Positions 7,075-15,121 of a stretch of DNA of 19,823 nucleotides are shown piece by piece. The stretch lies in contig CAJURT010000052.1 of NCBI GenBank assembly GCA_910588875.1, forward strand, positions 1-19,823, written 5' to 3'. The position numbers and the translations under genes are program-made. How positions within the stretch are numbered: the stretch's first letter is position 1; each line of letters opens with the position of its first letter. The DNA is from an uncultured Lachnospiraceae bacterium. Lineage in GTDB: Bacteria > Bacillota > Clostridia > Lachnospirales > Lachnospiraceae. Below the pieces are notes generated by a model. It was not told the origin of the DNA. It ran no database searches and saw only the letters and a program-made list of their open reading frames with translations.

Positions 7075-8037
7075 ATGGATTTTTCTTATACGGTTGTTGG
7101 GGATAACGTGCGGATTGATAAGGTGCGGGGGGCCCGGAAGGAAGTGGTGATCCCGGAGAGGGCAGAGGGCCATTTGGTGACGGAACTGGGGGAGTATGTG
7201 CTGGCCGGCAGTGAGGTGGAGGAAATATGGCTTCCCGCCGGATTGAGGAAAATAGGCGCCTATGGGTTTTACAATTGTGAAAAATTGCGGCGGATCCATT
7301 GCAGCAGCAGGGCGGCGGATCTGGGGACAGGCTTGTTTGCAGGGGCAGGAAGCGTGAATTTTTTGGATATTTGTGTGTTTGAAGGGGAAAAATCTTGTTT
7401 GAAGGAACTTCTCTCGGAACTGCGCCAGACTTTACGGGTGCGGATATGTCCGTGGAGAGGCGGGGAAGGCGTTAGAAGCGGCAGTTTTGGGGGAGGCGGG
7501 GAGGCGCGCCTGATATTTCCGGAGTATTATGAGGAGTCCGTGGAAAATACACCGGCCAGGATTTTGTATATAGAGACCCATGGGTGCGGGCACCGGTACC
7601 GCTATTGTTTTTCGGGAACTGAGTTCCAGTACCAAAAATATGATGAACTTTTTCCTCATGCAAAGGTGCAGGAGAGGGAGGGGCTGGTGACAGAGATGGC
7701 CTTGGGTAGGCTGCAATATCCCCTGGGGCTGACGGAAAAATACCGGGGGATGTACCGGGATTATGTGGCGGGGCATTGGCGGACGGCTGCCCGGCTGATG
7801 ATAGGGGCAGGCAGCCGGGAGATGGACGGAAGCATCCTGGAGCCGGGAGGCATCCCCTGGCTGACAGAGGAGATCCTGGGGCTTGGGCAGGATAAAGAAG
7901 GAGAAAGGGAAGCGGGCGAGAAGCTGCAGGAGATGGTTCGGATGGCCCAGGAAGCCGGCAATACGGAGGCTGTGGCATGGCTGATGGATTTCCGGCACCG
8001 GAAGGTTTTGCCCGGGAAGCGGCGGTTTGAACTTTAA
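7075..8037 (+). CDS. Leucine-rich-repeat (BspA-like) protein of unknown function
   Basis: This 320-residue protein has no signal peptide or membrane segment. Residues about 20-75 contain two short LRR_5/BspA-type repeats (VVIPERAEGHLVTELGEYVLAG and EIWLPAGLRKIGAYGFYNC are the recognisable units, with cores ELGEYVLAG and LRKIGAYGFYNC). The remainder, residues about 110-320, is not recognised; it includes a Gly-rich patch near 130-142 and a helical Glu/Lys-rich stretch near 280-300. GGGAGAGG precedes ATG 7075. It is followed by a VWA protein and a MoxR-type ATPase in the same direction, so it is probably an accessory or substrate-recognition subunit of that cytoplasmic module. This role is inferred from neighbourhood only. 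Confidence 0.75.
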   Translation: MDFSYTVVGDNVRIDKVRGARKEVVIPERAEGHLVTELGEYVLAGSEVEEIWLPAGLRKIGAYGFYNCEKLRRIHCSSRAADLGTGLFAGAGSVNFLDICVFEGEKSCLKELLSELRQTLRVRICPWRGGEGVRSGSFGGGGEARLIFPEYYEESVENTPARILYIETHGCGHRYRYCFSGTEFQYQKYDELFPHAKVQEREGLVTEMALGRLQYPLGLTEKYRGMYRDYVAGHWRTAARLMIGAGSREMDGSILEPGGIPWLTEEILGLGQDKEGEREAGEKLQEMVRMAQEAGNTEAVAWLMDFRHRKVLPGKRRFEL

Positions 8038-8038
8038 G

Positions 8039-8149
8039 ATGTACTCCCGGGATTCAATTTATGTGCATATGGCGGAAAATCAGCCGCAACGGCAGGCGCA
8101 GGAGAGATTCCGAGAGTGCATTAAGGGGGAAAAGGAGGCACAAAGATGA
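8039..8149 (+). CDS. Candidate small ORF between the LRR and VWA genes
   Basis: An ATG at 8039 opens a 36-codon frame rich in Gln, Arg and Glu (MYSRDSIYVHMAENQ... ending GEKEAQR). Its TGA at 8147-8149 overlaps the ATG of the VWA gene (ATGA). It fills the whole gap between two operon genes. No good ribosome binding site precedes it, and I recognise no family. It could be a coupled small protein or a chance frame. Confidence 0.3.
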   Translation: MYSRDSIYVHMAENQPQRQAQERFRECIKGEKEAQR

Positions 8150-9552
8150 TAGATCCGGTAAGGCACCGGCAGCTGGAAGAACTGAATATGGCAGAGGTGT
8201 GCACCAGGATCCTTGCCAATGCAAGGAATGAGTTATACCTGAACATGCGCTGTCTGGATGTGGCCCTGAGCAGCCTTAGATATGAGGCGGCACCGGATTG
8301 TGCAGGAGTGGGGACGGATGGATTTGCCATTTACTACCGGCCGGAATACCTTGGGCGCCTCTTCCTCCAGGGGCGGGTTACGGTGAACCGATGCTATCTC
8401 CATATGGTGCTGCATTGCCTGTTCTGCCATATGGATACCCGGGGCAGGCGGGGGGAAGAGGACTGGGGCCTGGCCTGTGATATTGCGGTGGAGTCCGTGA
8501 TAGACGGATTGTATCTGCGTTGTATCCACCGTCAGCCATCTCTTTACCGGCAGGACTGGTATGGGAGGATGAGAAAGGTTTTGCCAGTGCTGAATGCTGA
8601 GGGAGTATGCCATATTTTGGAGGAAATGCAGCTGCCGCCAAAGCAGAGGAAGCGGCTGGCGGCAGAATTTTATGTGGATGACCATCAGTACTGGGAACTG
8701 CCGGGAGACGACCCGGGACTGCCAATTACCAGGCAGAACCAGTGGAGCCGTAACCGGGAACGGCTGCAGACAGAGATGGAGACCATGGGCAATCAGCAGG
8801 ATGAGGATACCCGCAGCCTGCTGGAGCATGTGCAGGTAGAAAACAGGGAACGTTATGATTATCGGCAGTTTCTGCGGAAGTTTGCTGTGCTGCGGGAGGA
8901 GATGCAGGTGGATCCGGATTCCTTTGACTATGTGTTCTATAGCTATGGAATGTCATTGTATGGGGATATGCCTCTGATAGAACCTTTGGAGTCCAAAGAG
9001 ATCAGCCGGATTCAGGATTTTGTGATTGTGATTGATACCTCCATGTCATGTTCAGGGAAACTGGTAAAACGTTTTTTGGAGGAAACCTATGATGTGCTTT
9101 GTGAGTCGGACAGCTATTTTTGCAGGACGAATATCCATATTATCCAATGTGATGAGCAGATCCGTCAGGATTGCCGGATTGCCAGCAGGGAGGAAATGGA
9201 AGAATATATGAAGGACTTTCAAGTCGTCGGGCAGGGCGGGACGGATTTTCGGCCAGCCTTTGAGTATGTAAACGGGATGGTGAGCCAGGGGGCCTTTCAC
9301 CGGCTGCGGGGCCTGCTGTATTTTACGGACGGAGAGGGGATTTATCCGGTGAAGAAGCCGGTCTACGATACGGCGTTTGTGTTTGTGAAGGATCAATATA
9401 CGGATATTTCTGTGCCCCCATGGGCAATCAAACTGATATTGGAGCCAGGGCAGCTAACAGAGCAGGCTTCGGTATCCCCGGAAGGAAGGCATGAGGAACT
9501 GGGGACGGCCAGAAACGAAGAAAAGACAGAGGGCAGTGGTTATGAATATTAA
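8146..9552 (+). CDS. DUF2201-type protein: metallopeptidase-like domain plus VWA domain
   Basis: This 468-residue cytoplasmic protein has two parts. Residues about 10-130 look like the DUF2201 N-terminal peptidase-like domain: the helix at 84-95 reads YLHMVLHCLFCH and is followed by WGLACDIAVE (107-116). The usual HExxH zinc motif appears as H86-M-V-L-H90, so the catalytic Glu is replaced by Met. The C-terminal VWA domain (about 290-440) has a complete MIDAS: DTSMS (D297, S299, S301), T366 in GGTDFRP and D395 in FTDGEG, so metal-dependent protein binding should be intact. AAGGAGG at 8132-8138 precedes ATG 8146. The stop region overlaps the next gene by 11 bp. VWA/AAA+ pairs usually act together as remodelling complexes. 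Confidence 0.85.
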   Translation: MIDPVRHRQLEELNMAEVCTRILANARNELYLNMRCLDVALSSLRYEAAPDCAGVGTDGFAIYYRPEYLGRLFLQGRVTVNRCYLHMVLHCLFCHMDTRGRRGEEDWGLACDIAVESVIDGLYLRCIHRQPSLYRQDWYGRMRKVLPVLNAEGVCHILEEMQLPPKQRKRLAAEFYVDDHQYWELPGDDPGLPITRQNQWSRNRERLQTEMETMGNQQDEDTRSLLEHVQVENRERYDYRQFLRKFAVLREEMQVDPDSFDYVFYSYGMSLYGDMPLIEPLESKEISRIQDFVIVIDTSMSCSGKLVKRFLEETYDVLCESDSYFCRTNIHIIQCDEQIRQDCRIASREEMEEYMKDFQVVGQGGTDFRPAFEYVNGMVSQGAFHRLRGLLYFTDGEGIYPVKKPVYDTAFVFVKDQYTDISVPPWAIKLILEPGQLTEQASVSPEGRHEELGTARNEEKTEGSGYEY

Positions 9553-11092
9553 ACGGGCAAAACAGGAAATCAAGGACAGCATCCGGGCATATCTGATGAA
9601 GGATGCCTACGGGGCTTATGTGATGCCGGGGATCCGGCAAAGGCCGATTCTGCTGATCGGGCCCCCCGGAGTGGGGAAGACACAGATTATGGAACAGATC
9701 TCCCAGGAGTGCCAGATCGGGCTGGTGGCTTATACCATCACCCACCATACCCGGCAGAGCGCCATCGGACTGCCGTTTATTGAGGAGAAGGAGTTTGGCG
9801 GGAGGAAGTACCGGGCCACGGAATATACCATGAGTGAGATCGTGGCCTCTGTCTATGAGAAAATCCGCAGCACCGGGCTTTTGGAGGGGATTTTGTTTAT
9901 TGATGAGATCAACTGTGTGTCTGAGACACTGGCGCCTGCCATGCTGCAGTTTTTGCAGGGGAAAAGCTTTGGGAACCACCGGATCCCGGAGGGGTGGCTT
10001 ATCGTGGCGGCAGGGAATCCTCCGGAATATAACAAATCCGTGCGGGAATTTGACATTGTTACACTGGACCGGATTCGCCGGATTGACGTGGAACCGGATT
10101 TTGCTGTCTGGAAGGAATATGCGCTGCAGGCAGGAGTCCATCCGGCAGTCTGTTCTTACCTGAACGTGCGGCAGCAGAATTTCTGCCGGATTGAGACTAC
10201 GGTGGATGGGAAAATGTTTGCCACTCCCCGGGGGTGGGAGGATCTTTCCCAGCTGATGGAGGTGTATGGCTGCCTGGGACTGAGGGTGGACCGGGAGATT
10301 GTGTCGGAATATATTCAGTTTCCAAAGATTGCCCGTGATTTTGCCAGCTATCTGGAACTGTACCGGAAGTATCAGGAGGATTACCGGGTGGAGGATATCC
10401 TGGACGGCCGGACAACAGCAGGAATATATGAGAAACTGGAACGGGCAGCCTTTGATGAGAGGGTCAGTGTGACCGGGCTTTTGCTTTCCGCGCTGAATGG
10501 GCAGTTCCGGGAGGTGTGCCGGTTGGGGGAGCGGTTGGAACTGGAGATGGAGAAACTGAAAAAGCTGCATGCCGGCGGAGTGTTTGGGGGTATTGCCGAC
10601 GGGGAAGGTGAGGGGCAGCCAGGGAACTGTGCCCGGGCAATTTCTGCATTTTCCATGATGCTAAGCGAGTTTAGCAGGGATTGGAAGCAGCGCCAGGAGA
10701 ACGGGCTGCTCTCACGGAGGGAACTTTTCCTGGACCGTGAGGTGAGTGAGGCTTTGGAAGAAAAGCTGCAAGTTTTAAGGACCGGAGATTTTCCGTGCGT
10801 GGAGGATATGTGGAAACGGCTTCAGGAACTGTTCGCGTCAGAAAGCAGCCGGTATGGGGAACTGTCCGCCAGGGCAGGGCAGAAGCTGGAGAATGCCTTT
10901 GATTTTATGGAGGCGGCCTTTGGCGGAAGCCAGGAGATGGCGCTGTTTGTGACAGAACTGAACACGGGCTTTTACAGTGTAAGATTTTTGCAGGAATATG
11001 ATTGTGAGAGGTATTACCGGTATAACAAGGAACTGCTGTTTTCGGAGGAGGAGCGGGAGGTTGGGAAGCTGCTAAGGGACAGCGGGCTGTGA
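9542..11092 (+). CDS. MoxR-type AAA+ ATPase
   Basis: This 516-residue ATPase has Walker A GPPGVGKT (40-47), the MoxR-like stretch YTITHHTRQSAIGLPFI, Walker B FIDE (D121, E122), a sensor-1 AAGNPPEYNKS segment and TLDRIRRIDVEPD with candidate arginine-finger residues. I place the start at ATG 9542, inside the end of the VWA gene, because GAGGG at 9529-9533 precedes it and MNIKRAKQEI is the natural N-terminal helix; an upstream in-frame ATG at 9491 would add 17 uncharacteristic residues. The C-terminal 250 residues (about 265-516) are an uncharacterised helical region. It is expected to be a hexameric chaperone-like motor working with the adjacent VWA protein. The client is unknown. Confidence 0.88.
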   Translation: MNIKRAKQEIKDSIRAYLMKDAYGAYVMPGIRQRPILLIGPPGVGKTQIMEQISQECQIGLVAYTITHHTRQSAIGLPFIEEKEFGGRKYRATEYTMSEIVASVYEKIRSTGLLEGILFIDEINCVSETLAPAMLQFLQGKSFGNHRIPEGWLIVAAGNPPEYNKSVREFDIVTLDRIRRIDVEPDFAVWKEYALQAGVHPAVCSYLNVRQQNFCRIETTVDGKMFATPRGWEDLSQLMEVYGCLGLRVDREIVSEYIQFPKIARDFASYLELYRKYQEDYRVEDILDGRTTAGIYEKLERAAFDERVSVTGLLLSALNGQFREVCRLGERLELEMEKLKKLHAGGVFGGIADGEGEGQPGNCARAISAFSMMLSEFSRDWKQRQENGLLSRRELFLDREVSEALEEKLQVLRTGDFPCVEDMWKRLQELFASESSRYGELSARAGQKLENAFDFMEAAFGGSQEMALFVTELNTGFYSVRFLQEYDCERYYRYNKELLFSEEEREVGKLLRDSGL

Positions 11093-11203
11093 CAGACAGC
11101 AGTATGCGGTAAAACGGCAGCCTGGGCAGGGGACAGCGGGCTGCATGGCCGGGAAACAGCCGGCAGGACAAGGAAATAGGAAAGAGAAGGGGAGGAAAAG
11201 AGC

Positions 11204-12079
11204 ATGGCTATAAAAATAGGGATGGCGGAAGCCCAGGTACCGGTGCCCCGCCTGGAAGGAAGCCTGGTTTTAGATGCACTGAAGATTTGGGCTCCGGGGC
11301 TGAGGGCGTTTTTTTGGCGGGTATTGTTTGCAGTGTTAATTCTTTTTGTGGGATTCCGGATTGCCCGGGTACTGGGCGGGATCCTGAAAAAGACATTTCT
11401 GAAAATGAACCTTGAAGAGAATGTAAATAAATTCCTGCTTTCGGTAATCAATGCGGCCATGTATGCACTGGTGGTTTTTATGGCAGCGGAAAAGCTGGGA
11501 GTGCCGTCGGCGTCGATTGTGGCTCTGATGGGATCCGCAGGGGTGGCAATCGGGCTGTCGCTGAAGGAGAGCTTGTCCAATGTTGCGGGAGGAATCCTGA
11601 TTATGCTTACCAGGCCATTCGTGATCCAGGATTACATTGTATGCGGGGATGTGGAAGGAACGGTGCAGGACATTGGCCTGGTGTATACCGTGCTGACAAC
11701 GGTGGATAACCGCAAAGTCACCATACCGAATGGCACAGTTGCCAATGCCACTGTGGTTAATGCGACTGCCCAGGAAAAGCGGCAGCTAGACCTGGAAGTA
11801 CAGATTAGCTATGCTTCGGACCTGAAAAGAGCCAAAGAAATCCTCTGTGATATTTTGGAGAAGCATCCCCAGGTCCTCTGTGAGGACGGAACCCGGGTAT
11901 TTGTGAAAGAACTGGGGGAAAATGCCGTGATCCTTGGCATGCGGGGGTGGATGATGAAGGATGAGTACTGGCCGGCCCGGTGGGATATTATTGAATCGAT
12001 TAAACTGAGGTTTGACGAGGAGGGGATTGTGATTCCTCTTCGGCAGCTGGTAGTGCACCAGGACAGGGACATGGCATGA
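11204..12079 (+). CDS. mscS: Small-conductance mechanosensitive ion channel, MscS family
   Basis: This 291-residue membrane protein has three hydrophobic segments (about residues 30-50, 75-97 and 100-130). The pore-lining third helix and the following beta domain are clear: ASIVALMGSAGVAIGLSLK, SLSNVAGGILIMLTRPF, GTVQDIGLVYTVLTTVDNR (core) and VTIPNGTVANATVVN correspond closely to E. coli MscS. It opens under membrane tension to release solutes during hypo-osmotic shock. GGGGAGG at 11189-11195 precedes ATG 11204. It lies 111 bp after the AAA+ gene. Several small GC-rich hairpins but no T-tract separate them, so read-through from the upstream operon is possible. Confidence 0.93.
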   Translation: MAIKIGMAEAQVPVPRLEGSLVLDALKIWAPGLRAFFWRVLFAVLILFVGFRIARVLGGILKKTFLKMNLEENVNKFLLSVINAAMYALVVFMAAEKLGVPSASIVALMGSAGVAIGLSLKESLSNVAGGILIMLTRPFVIQDYIVCGDVEGTVQDIGLVYTVLTTVDNRKVTIPNGTVANATVVNATAQEKRQLDLEVQISYASDLKRAKEILCDILEKHPQVLCEDGTRVFVKELGENAVILGMRGWMMKDEYWPARWDIIESIKLRFDEEGIVIPLRQLVVHQDRDMA

Positions 12080-12141
12080 TGCTGGGGGCAAAAGGTATTT
12101 TGATTCCGGTATCATAACATTATAAAACATATTAAAAATCG

Positions 12142-12170
12142 TTGACAGTGGTCATTATTTGTTATATGAT
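12142..12170 (+). promoter_or_regulatory. Promoter of the frlB-frlR-frlD operon
   Basis: A perfect TTGACA (12142-12147) and TATGAT (12165-12170) are spaced by 17 bp, 37 bp ahead of the frlB-like start codon. The downstream TATTATAATG context contains inverted copies of an upstream CATTATAA (12118-12125 against 12174-12181) that could be part of the operator for the GntR protein encoded in the operon. Confidence 0.75.
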
Positions 12171-12206
12171 GTATTATAATGAATAAACACGGGAGGCGGA
12201 AGAGAT

Positions 12207-13202
12207 ATGTTGAATTTTGACGAAGCAAAAATCAGGCAGGAACATCAGAACGGAGTGGATATTATCCCCCAGGTGGAGAAAATCGTAGACCAGGTCTGCG
12301 AAGAAGGCTATTCCGGTATTTTCTATATCGGGATCGGGGGGACGGCCCTTTATGCAAACCAGATGATCCATATAGCCAAACAGCTTGGCTCCAGGCTGCC
12401 TCTCTATATTGAGAATGCAGCAGATTTTAACCTGGTGGGCAATCCGTTCTTTGACGAGAGGTCAATTGTGGTGATAGAGTCCATTTCCGGGGATACCAAA
12501 GAGATTGTGGAGGCAGTGGACAAGGCCCATAGCCTGGGGGCGAAGGTGGTGGGATATGTGGAAAAGGCAGGGACGCCCCTCTTTGAAAAATGCGATTATT
12601 TGGTGAGCACGGTGGGAGGGGGTTATTATTTCTGGTATACCGTGACACTTCGTTTTCTGAAAAATGCCGGGCAGTTCGAAAAGTATGGCCAGTTTTTTGC
12701 GGAGATTGCCCATATGCCGGACCATGTGGTCCAGATCTATAAGGATGCGGATGCAGATGCCCGGGCTTATGCAGAACAGTACTGCGATGAGCCGATTACT
12801 TATCTGGTGGGGGCAGGGAACCTGGAGGACTGGGCCACCTGCTATGGCATGTGCATTATGGAGGAGATGCAGTGGATGCGCACACGGCCGGTATCGGCCG
12901 CCAATTTCTTCCATGGGACACTGGAGGTTATCGAGCGGGATGTGCCGGTGATCTTGATAAAAGGGGAGGATAAGGCAAGGCCTCAGATGGAGCGGGTGGA
13001 AAAATTTGTGCATACTGTCAGCAGGAAGGTTATTGTGTTTGACACAAAAAAATTCAGGATGGATGGGATCAGTGAGGAGTTCAGGGGCATGCTTTCACCG
13101 ATTGTGATGCGCTCGGCATTCCAGCGGGTTAACGTGCACCTGGAGCACTGCCGCAGGCATCCGCTGGCAATCCGCAGGTATTATCGGAGGCTGGATTATT
13201 AA
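12207..13202 (+). CDS. frlB: SIS-domain sugar-phosphate deglycase, FrlB-like
   Basis: This 331-residue cytoplasmic protein has two SIS domains (about 20-170 and 185-310) as in fructoselysine-6-phosphate deglycase, which splits the 6-phosphorylated Amadori product into glucose 6-phosphate and the free amino compound. Recognisable segments are FYIGIGGTALYANQM, VIESISGDTKEI for phosphate binding, EEMQWM (E219/E220) and ANFFHGTLEV (H236), which hold candidate catalytic Glu and His, and the C-terminal HPLAIRRYYRRLDY typical of the FrlB group. The next two genes encode an FrlR-like regulator and an FrlD-like kinase, which strongly supports the assignment. The precise Amadori compound (fructoselysine, fructoseasparagine or another) is not certain. 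Confidence 0.82.
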   Translation: MLNFDEAKIRQEHQNGVDIIPQVEKIVDQVCEEGYSGIFYIGIGGTALYANQMIHIAKQLGSRLPLYIENAADFNLVGNPFFDERSIVVIESISGDTKEIVEAVDKAHSLGAKVVGYVEKAGTPLFEKCDYLVSTVGGGYYFWYTVTLRFLKNAGQFEKYGQFFAEIAHMPDHVVQIYKDADADARAYAEQYCDEPITYLVGAGNLEDWATCYGMCIMEEMQWMRTRPVSAANFFHGTLEVIERDVPVILIKGEDKARPQMERVEKFVHTVSRKVIVFDTKKFRMDGISEEFRGMLSPIVMRSAFQRVNVHLEHCRRHPLAIRRYYRRLDY

Positions 13203-13226
13203 ACGGGGAATAGGGAGGGAGTTTAC

Positions 13227-13964
13227 ATGTCAGAAGTGATGCGGGATACAGCAGTGCCTCTCTATGTGCAGATCGCAGAAAACATTAAAGGGAAAATAGC
13301 AGGCCGGGAAATCCTGCCAGGTTCCCGGATCCCGACGGAAGCTGAACTGAGCAAAAGCTACGGGGTCAGCAGGATTACGATCCGCAAGGCGCTGGAACTG
13401 CTTGTGGAGGAGGAGATCCTTGTGCGCAAGCAGCGGCTGGGGACATTTGTGCTGGACAAAAAAATTTCAAGGAACCTGAACCATTTTATGGGATTTTCCC
13501 AGAGTTGTGAACTGGAAGGGGGAAGGCCGGGAACCTGCCTTCTGTCGGCGGAACTGGTGAAGGCCAGGCCGTCGGATGTGAAAGCCCTGAAGCTGCAGGA
13601 GGAGGATAAGGTGATTTGCATCCGGAGGCTGAGGCTATGCAATGATGTGCCGGTGATCCTGGAGGAAAACCATTTCCCGAGGAAGTACGCGTATCTTCTG
13701 GCGGAGGATCTGAACCGGTCCCTGCACCAGATTCTGAAGGAACACGGGATTACCCTGGCAAACGGTTCCAAAACGATAGGGGTCTGCTATGCGACGCGGG
13801 AGGAAGCGGAACAGCTGGGGATCAAGGAGAACGATGTCCTGATCCTGTCCCGGGACATAACCTATGATATGGCCGGGGAACCGGTCTATAGCGGCAAAGA
13901 GGTGATCAATGCAGACCGCTATGAATATAAGATATCCACTACGAATGTGGCAAAGGCGGAGTGA
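13227..13964 (+). CDS. frlR: GntR-family regulator, HutC/UTRA subfamily, FrlR-like
   Basis: This 245-residue regulator has an N-terminal winged helix (about 10-78) with the GntR signature AELSKSYGVSRITIRKALELL and the wing RKQRLGTFV. A C-terminal UTRA effector domain (about 95-240) contains ICIRRLRLCNDVPVILEENHFP and ends with the typical YSGKEVINADRYEYK strand. HutC/UTRA regulators commonly sense sugar phosphates. It lies between the deglycase and kinase genes, 24 bp after frlB with GGGAGGG ahead of ATG 13227, so it probably represses this operon until a phosphorylated Amadori intermediate appears. That effector is inferred from E. coli FrlR. Confidence 0.85.
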   Translation: MSEVMRDTAVPLYVQIAENIKGKIAGREILPGSRIPTEAELSKSYGVSRITIRKALELLVEEEILVRKQRLGTFVLDKKISRNLNHFMGFSQSCELEGGRPGTCLLSAELVKARPSDVKALKLQEEDKVICIRRLRLCNDVPVILEENHFPRKYAYLLAEDLNRSLHQILKEHGITLANGSKTIGVCYATREEAEQLGIKENDVLILSRDITYDMAGEPVYSGKEVINADRYEYKISTTNVAKAE

Positions 13965-14023
13965 TTGCCGCCGGCCAAAGGGAAAGTTTGAAAACAGCCT
14001 GGCAGCAGAGGGGAGGGGAAGCT

Positions 14024-15031
14024 GTGATTCGTGTATTGGGGATAGGAGATAATGTCTGTGACAAATATCTCCACAGAAAAATGATGTATCCGGGCGGAAA
14101 TGCCCTTAATGTTGCGGTCTTTGCAAAATATATGGGGAGGGAATCCGCTTATCTGGGGACATTTGGGGATGATGAGGTGGCCCGGCATGTGTATTCGGTG
14201 CTGCAGGAATTGGAGGTGGATTTGTCGCACTGCCGGTTGGAACAGGGGGAGAATGGCTGTGCCAGGGTGCGTTTGGAGGAGGGGGAACGGGTTTTCCTCC
14301 CCGGCAACCGGGGCGGTGTTGCCGGGGTGAAGCCGCCGGTGCTCAGCCGGCTGGACGAAGAATATATTTCAGGTTTTGGACTGGTGCATACCAGCATCTT
14401 CAGCTATATGGAAGAGGAACTTCCCAAGATACGCCGGGCAGCCAGGTTTGTTTCCATGGATTTTTCAGACCGTTATGACGGGGAATATCTGAAAAAATGC
14501 TGCCCGTACCTTGATTGTGCAGAGATTTCCTGCGGCGGTATGGAGGAAGGGAAGATCCGGGAGACGATGGACCGGATCATGGAACTGGGCTGCCGGCATA
14601 TCGTGATAGCGACCAGGGGGAGTGAGGGCGCTTACGTGATGGTGGACGGAAGAATATACGGGCAGTCCGCATGCCTGGTGAAGCCGGTGGATACCATGGG
14701 CGCCGGGGACTCTTTTATTGCCTCCTTTTTGGTGAATTATCTGGAGGGGATTTCGCAGGCAGTGGATTTTGGGGAGGGATCCGGGAGCAGAGGGATAGTG
14801 CGTGCGGCGGAATATAAAGACTTGCTGATTCGCCTTAGCCTTTACCGGGCAGCGGTTTTTTCTGCGCAGCAATGCCGGCGGGATGGCTCCTTTGGCTTTG
14901 GCAGGGAGATGGAACTGACCCGGGAGGATAAAAGGGTGATGGAAGAAGCAGAAAGCAAAAAGTCAGAGGGACTCTGTGGAAATAGTCAAAACCACCAAAA
15001 AAACAATCGATTGCAAAGAGAAAAACTATAA
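14024..15031 (+). CDS. frlD: PfkB-family sugar kinase, FrlD-like, with an extended C-terminus
   Basis: This 335-residue kinase resembles fructoselysine 6-kinase: VLGIGDNVCDKYL at the N-terminus, PGGNALNVAVFAKYMG (23-38), SMDFSDRYDGEYLKKC, and the PfkB signature DTMGAGDSFIASFL with GAGD at 226-229, where D229 is the expected catalytic base. I choose GTG 14024 because GGGAGGGG lies just upstream and the protein then begins as E. coli FrlD does; a GTG at 13961 overlapping the frlR stop is a weaker alternative. Homologues end soon after a GAFGYG-like motif, seen here as GSFGFG (288-293). The remaining 42 residues are charged, unrecognised, and their codons run through a CAATCGATTG operator copy. 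The tail may result from loss of an earlier stop codon. Confidence 0.85.
   Translation: MIRVLGIGDNVCDKYLHRKMMYPGGNALNVAVFAKYMGRESAYLGTFGDDEVARHVYSVLQELEVDLSHCRLEQGENGCARVRLEEGERVFLPGNRGGVAGVKPPVLSRLDEEYISGFGLVHTSIFSYMEEELPKIRRAARFVSMDFSDRYDGEYLKKCCPYLDCAEISCGGMEEGKIRETMDRIMELGCRHIVIATRGSEGAYVMVDGRIYGQSACLVKPVDTMGAGDSFIASFLVNYLEGISQAVDFGEGSGSRGIVRAAEYKDLLIRLSLYRAAVFSAQQCRRDGSFGFGREMELTREDKRVMEEAESKKSEGLCGNSQNHQKNNRLQREKL
15004..15013. promoter_or_regulatory. LacI-type operator copy 1, inside the frlD 3' end
   Basis: Exact CAATCGATTG, a 10-bp palindrome with the central CG typical of LacI-family operators. It is 53 bp upstream of the -35 box of the lacI promoter, so it may mediate autoregulation, possibly by looping. 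It lies within codons of the frlD tail. Confidence 0.65.
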
Positions 15032-15066
15032 ATATTAGCCGGATTTCACAAGAAATGAAAAGCCCC

Positions 15067-15095
15067 TTGCCTGTCTGTTCTAAATAGAGTATAGT
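15067..15095 (+). promoter_or_regulatory. Promoter of the LacI-family regulator
   Basis: TTGCCT (15067-15072) and TATAGT (15090-15095) are spaced by 17 bp. The predicted start is about 20 bases before GTG 15122, giving a very short leader. Confidence 0.6.
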
Positions 15096-15121
15096 AAGAC
15101 AAAAGAGCAGAAGATGTTGAG

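Noticed and set aside
9428..10570. A 380-codon minus-strand frame opposite the MoxR gene
   Set aside because: Pro/His/Leu-rich composition and no recognisable motif; the plus strand encodes a full AAA+ ATPase.
11076..11143. 14-bp direct repeat GGGACAGCGGGCTG at 11076 and 11130
   Set aside because: Only two copies, in a GC-rich stretch at the end of the AAA+ gene, with no mobile-element features; probably a small local duplication.
11993..12002. GAATCGATTA, a near match to the LacI operator
   Set aside because: It matches the inner 8 bp only, lies inside the mscS coding region as Glu-Ser-Ile codons, and has no promoter next to it.
12076..12115. Imperfect stem ATGATGCTGG/CCGGTATCAT after mscS as a terminator
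   Set aside because: Two wobble pairs, a 20-nt loop and no following T-tract.
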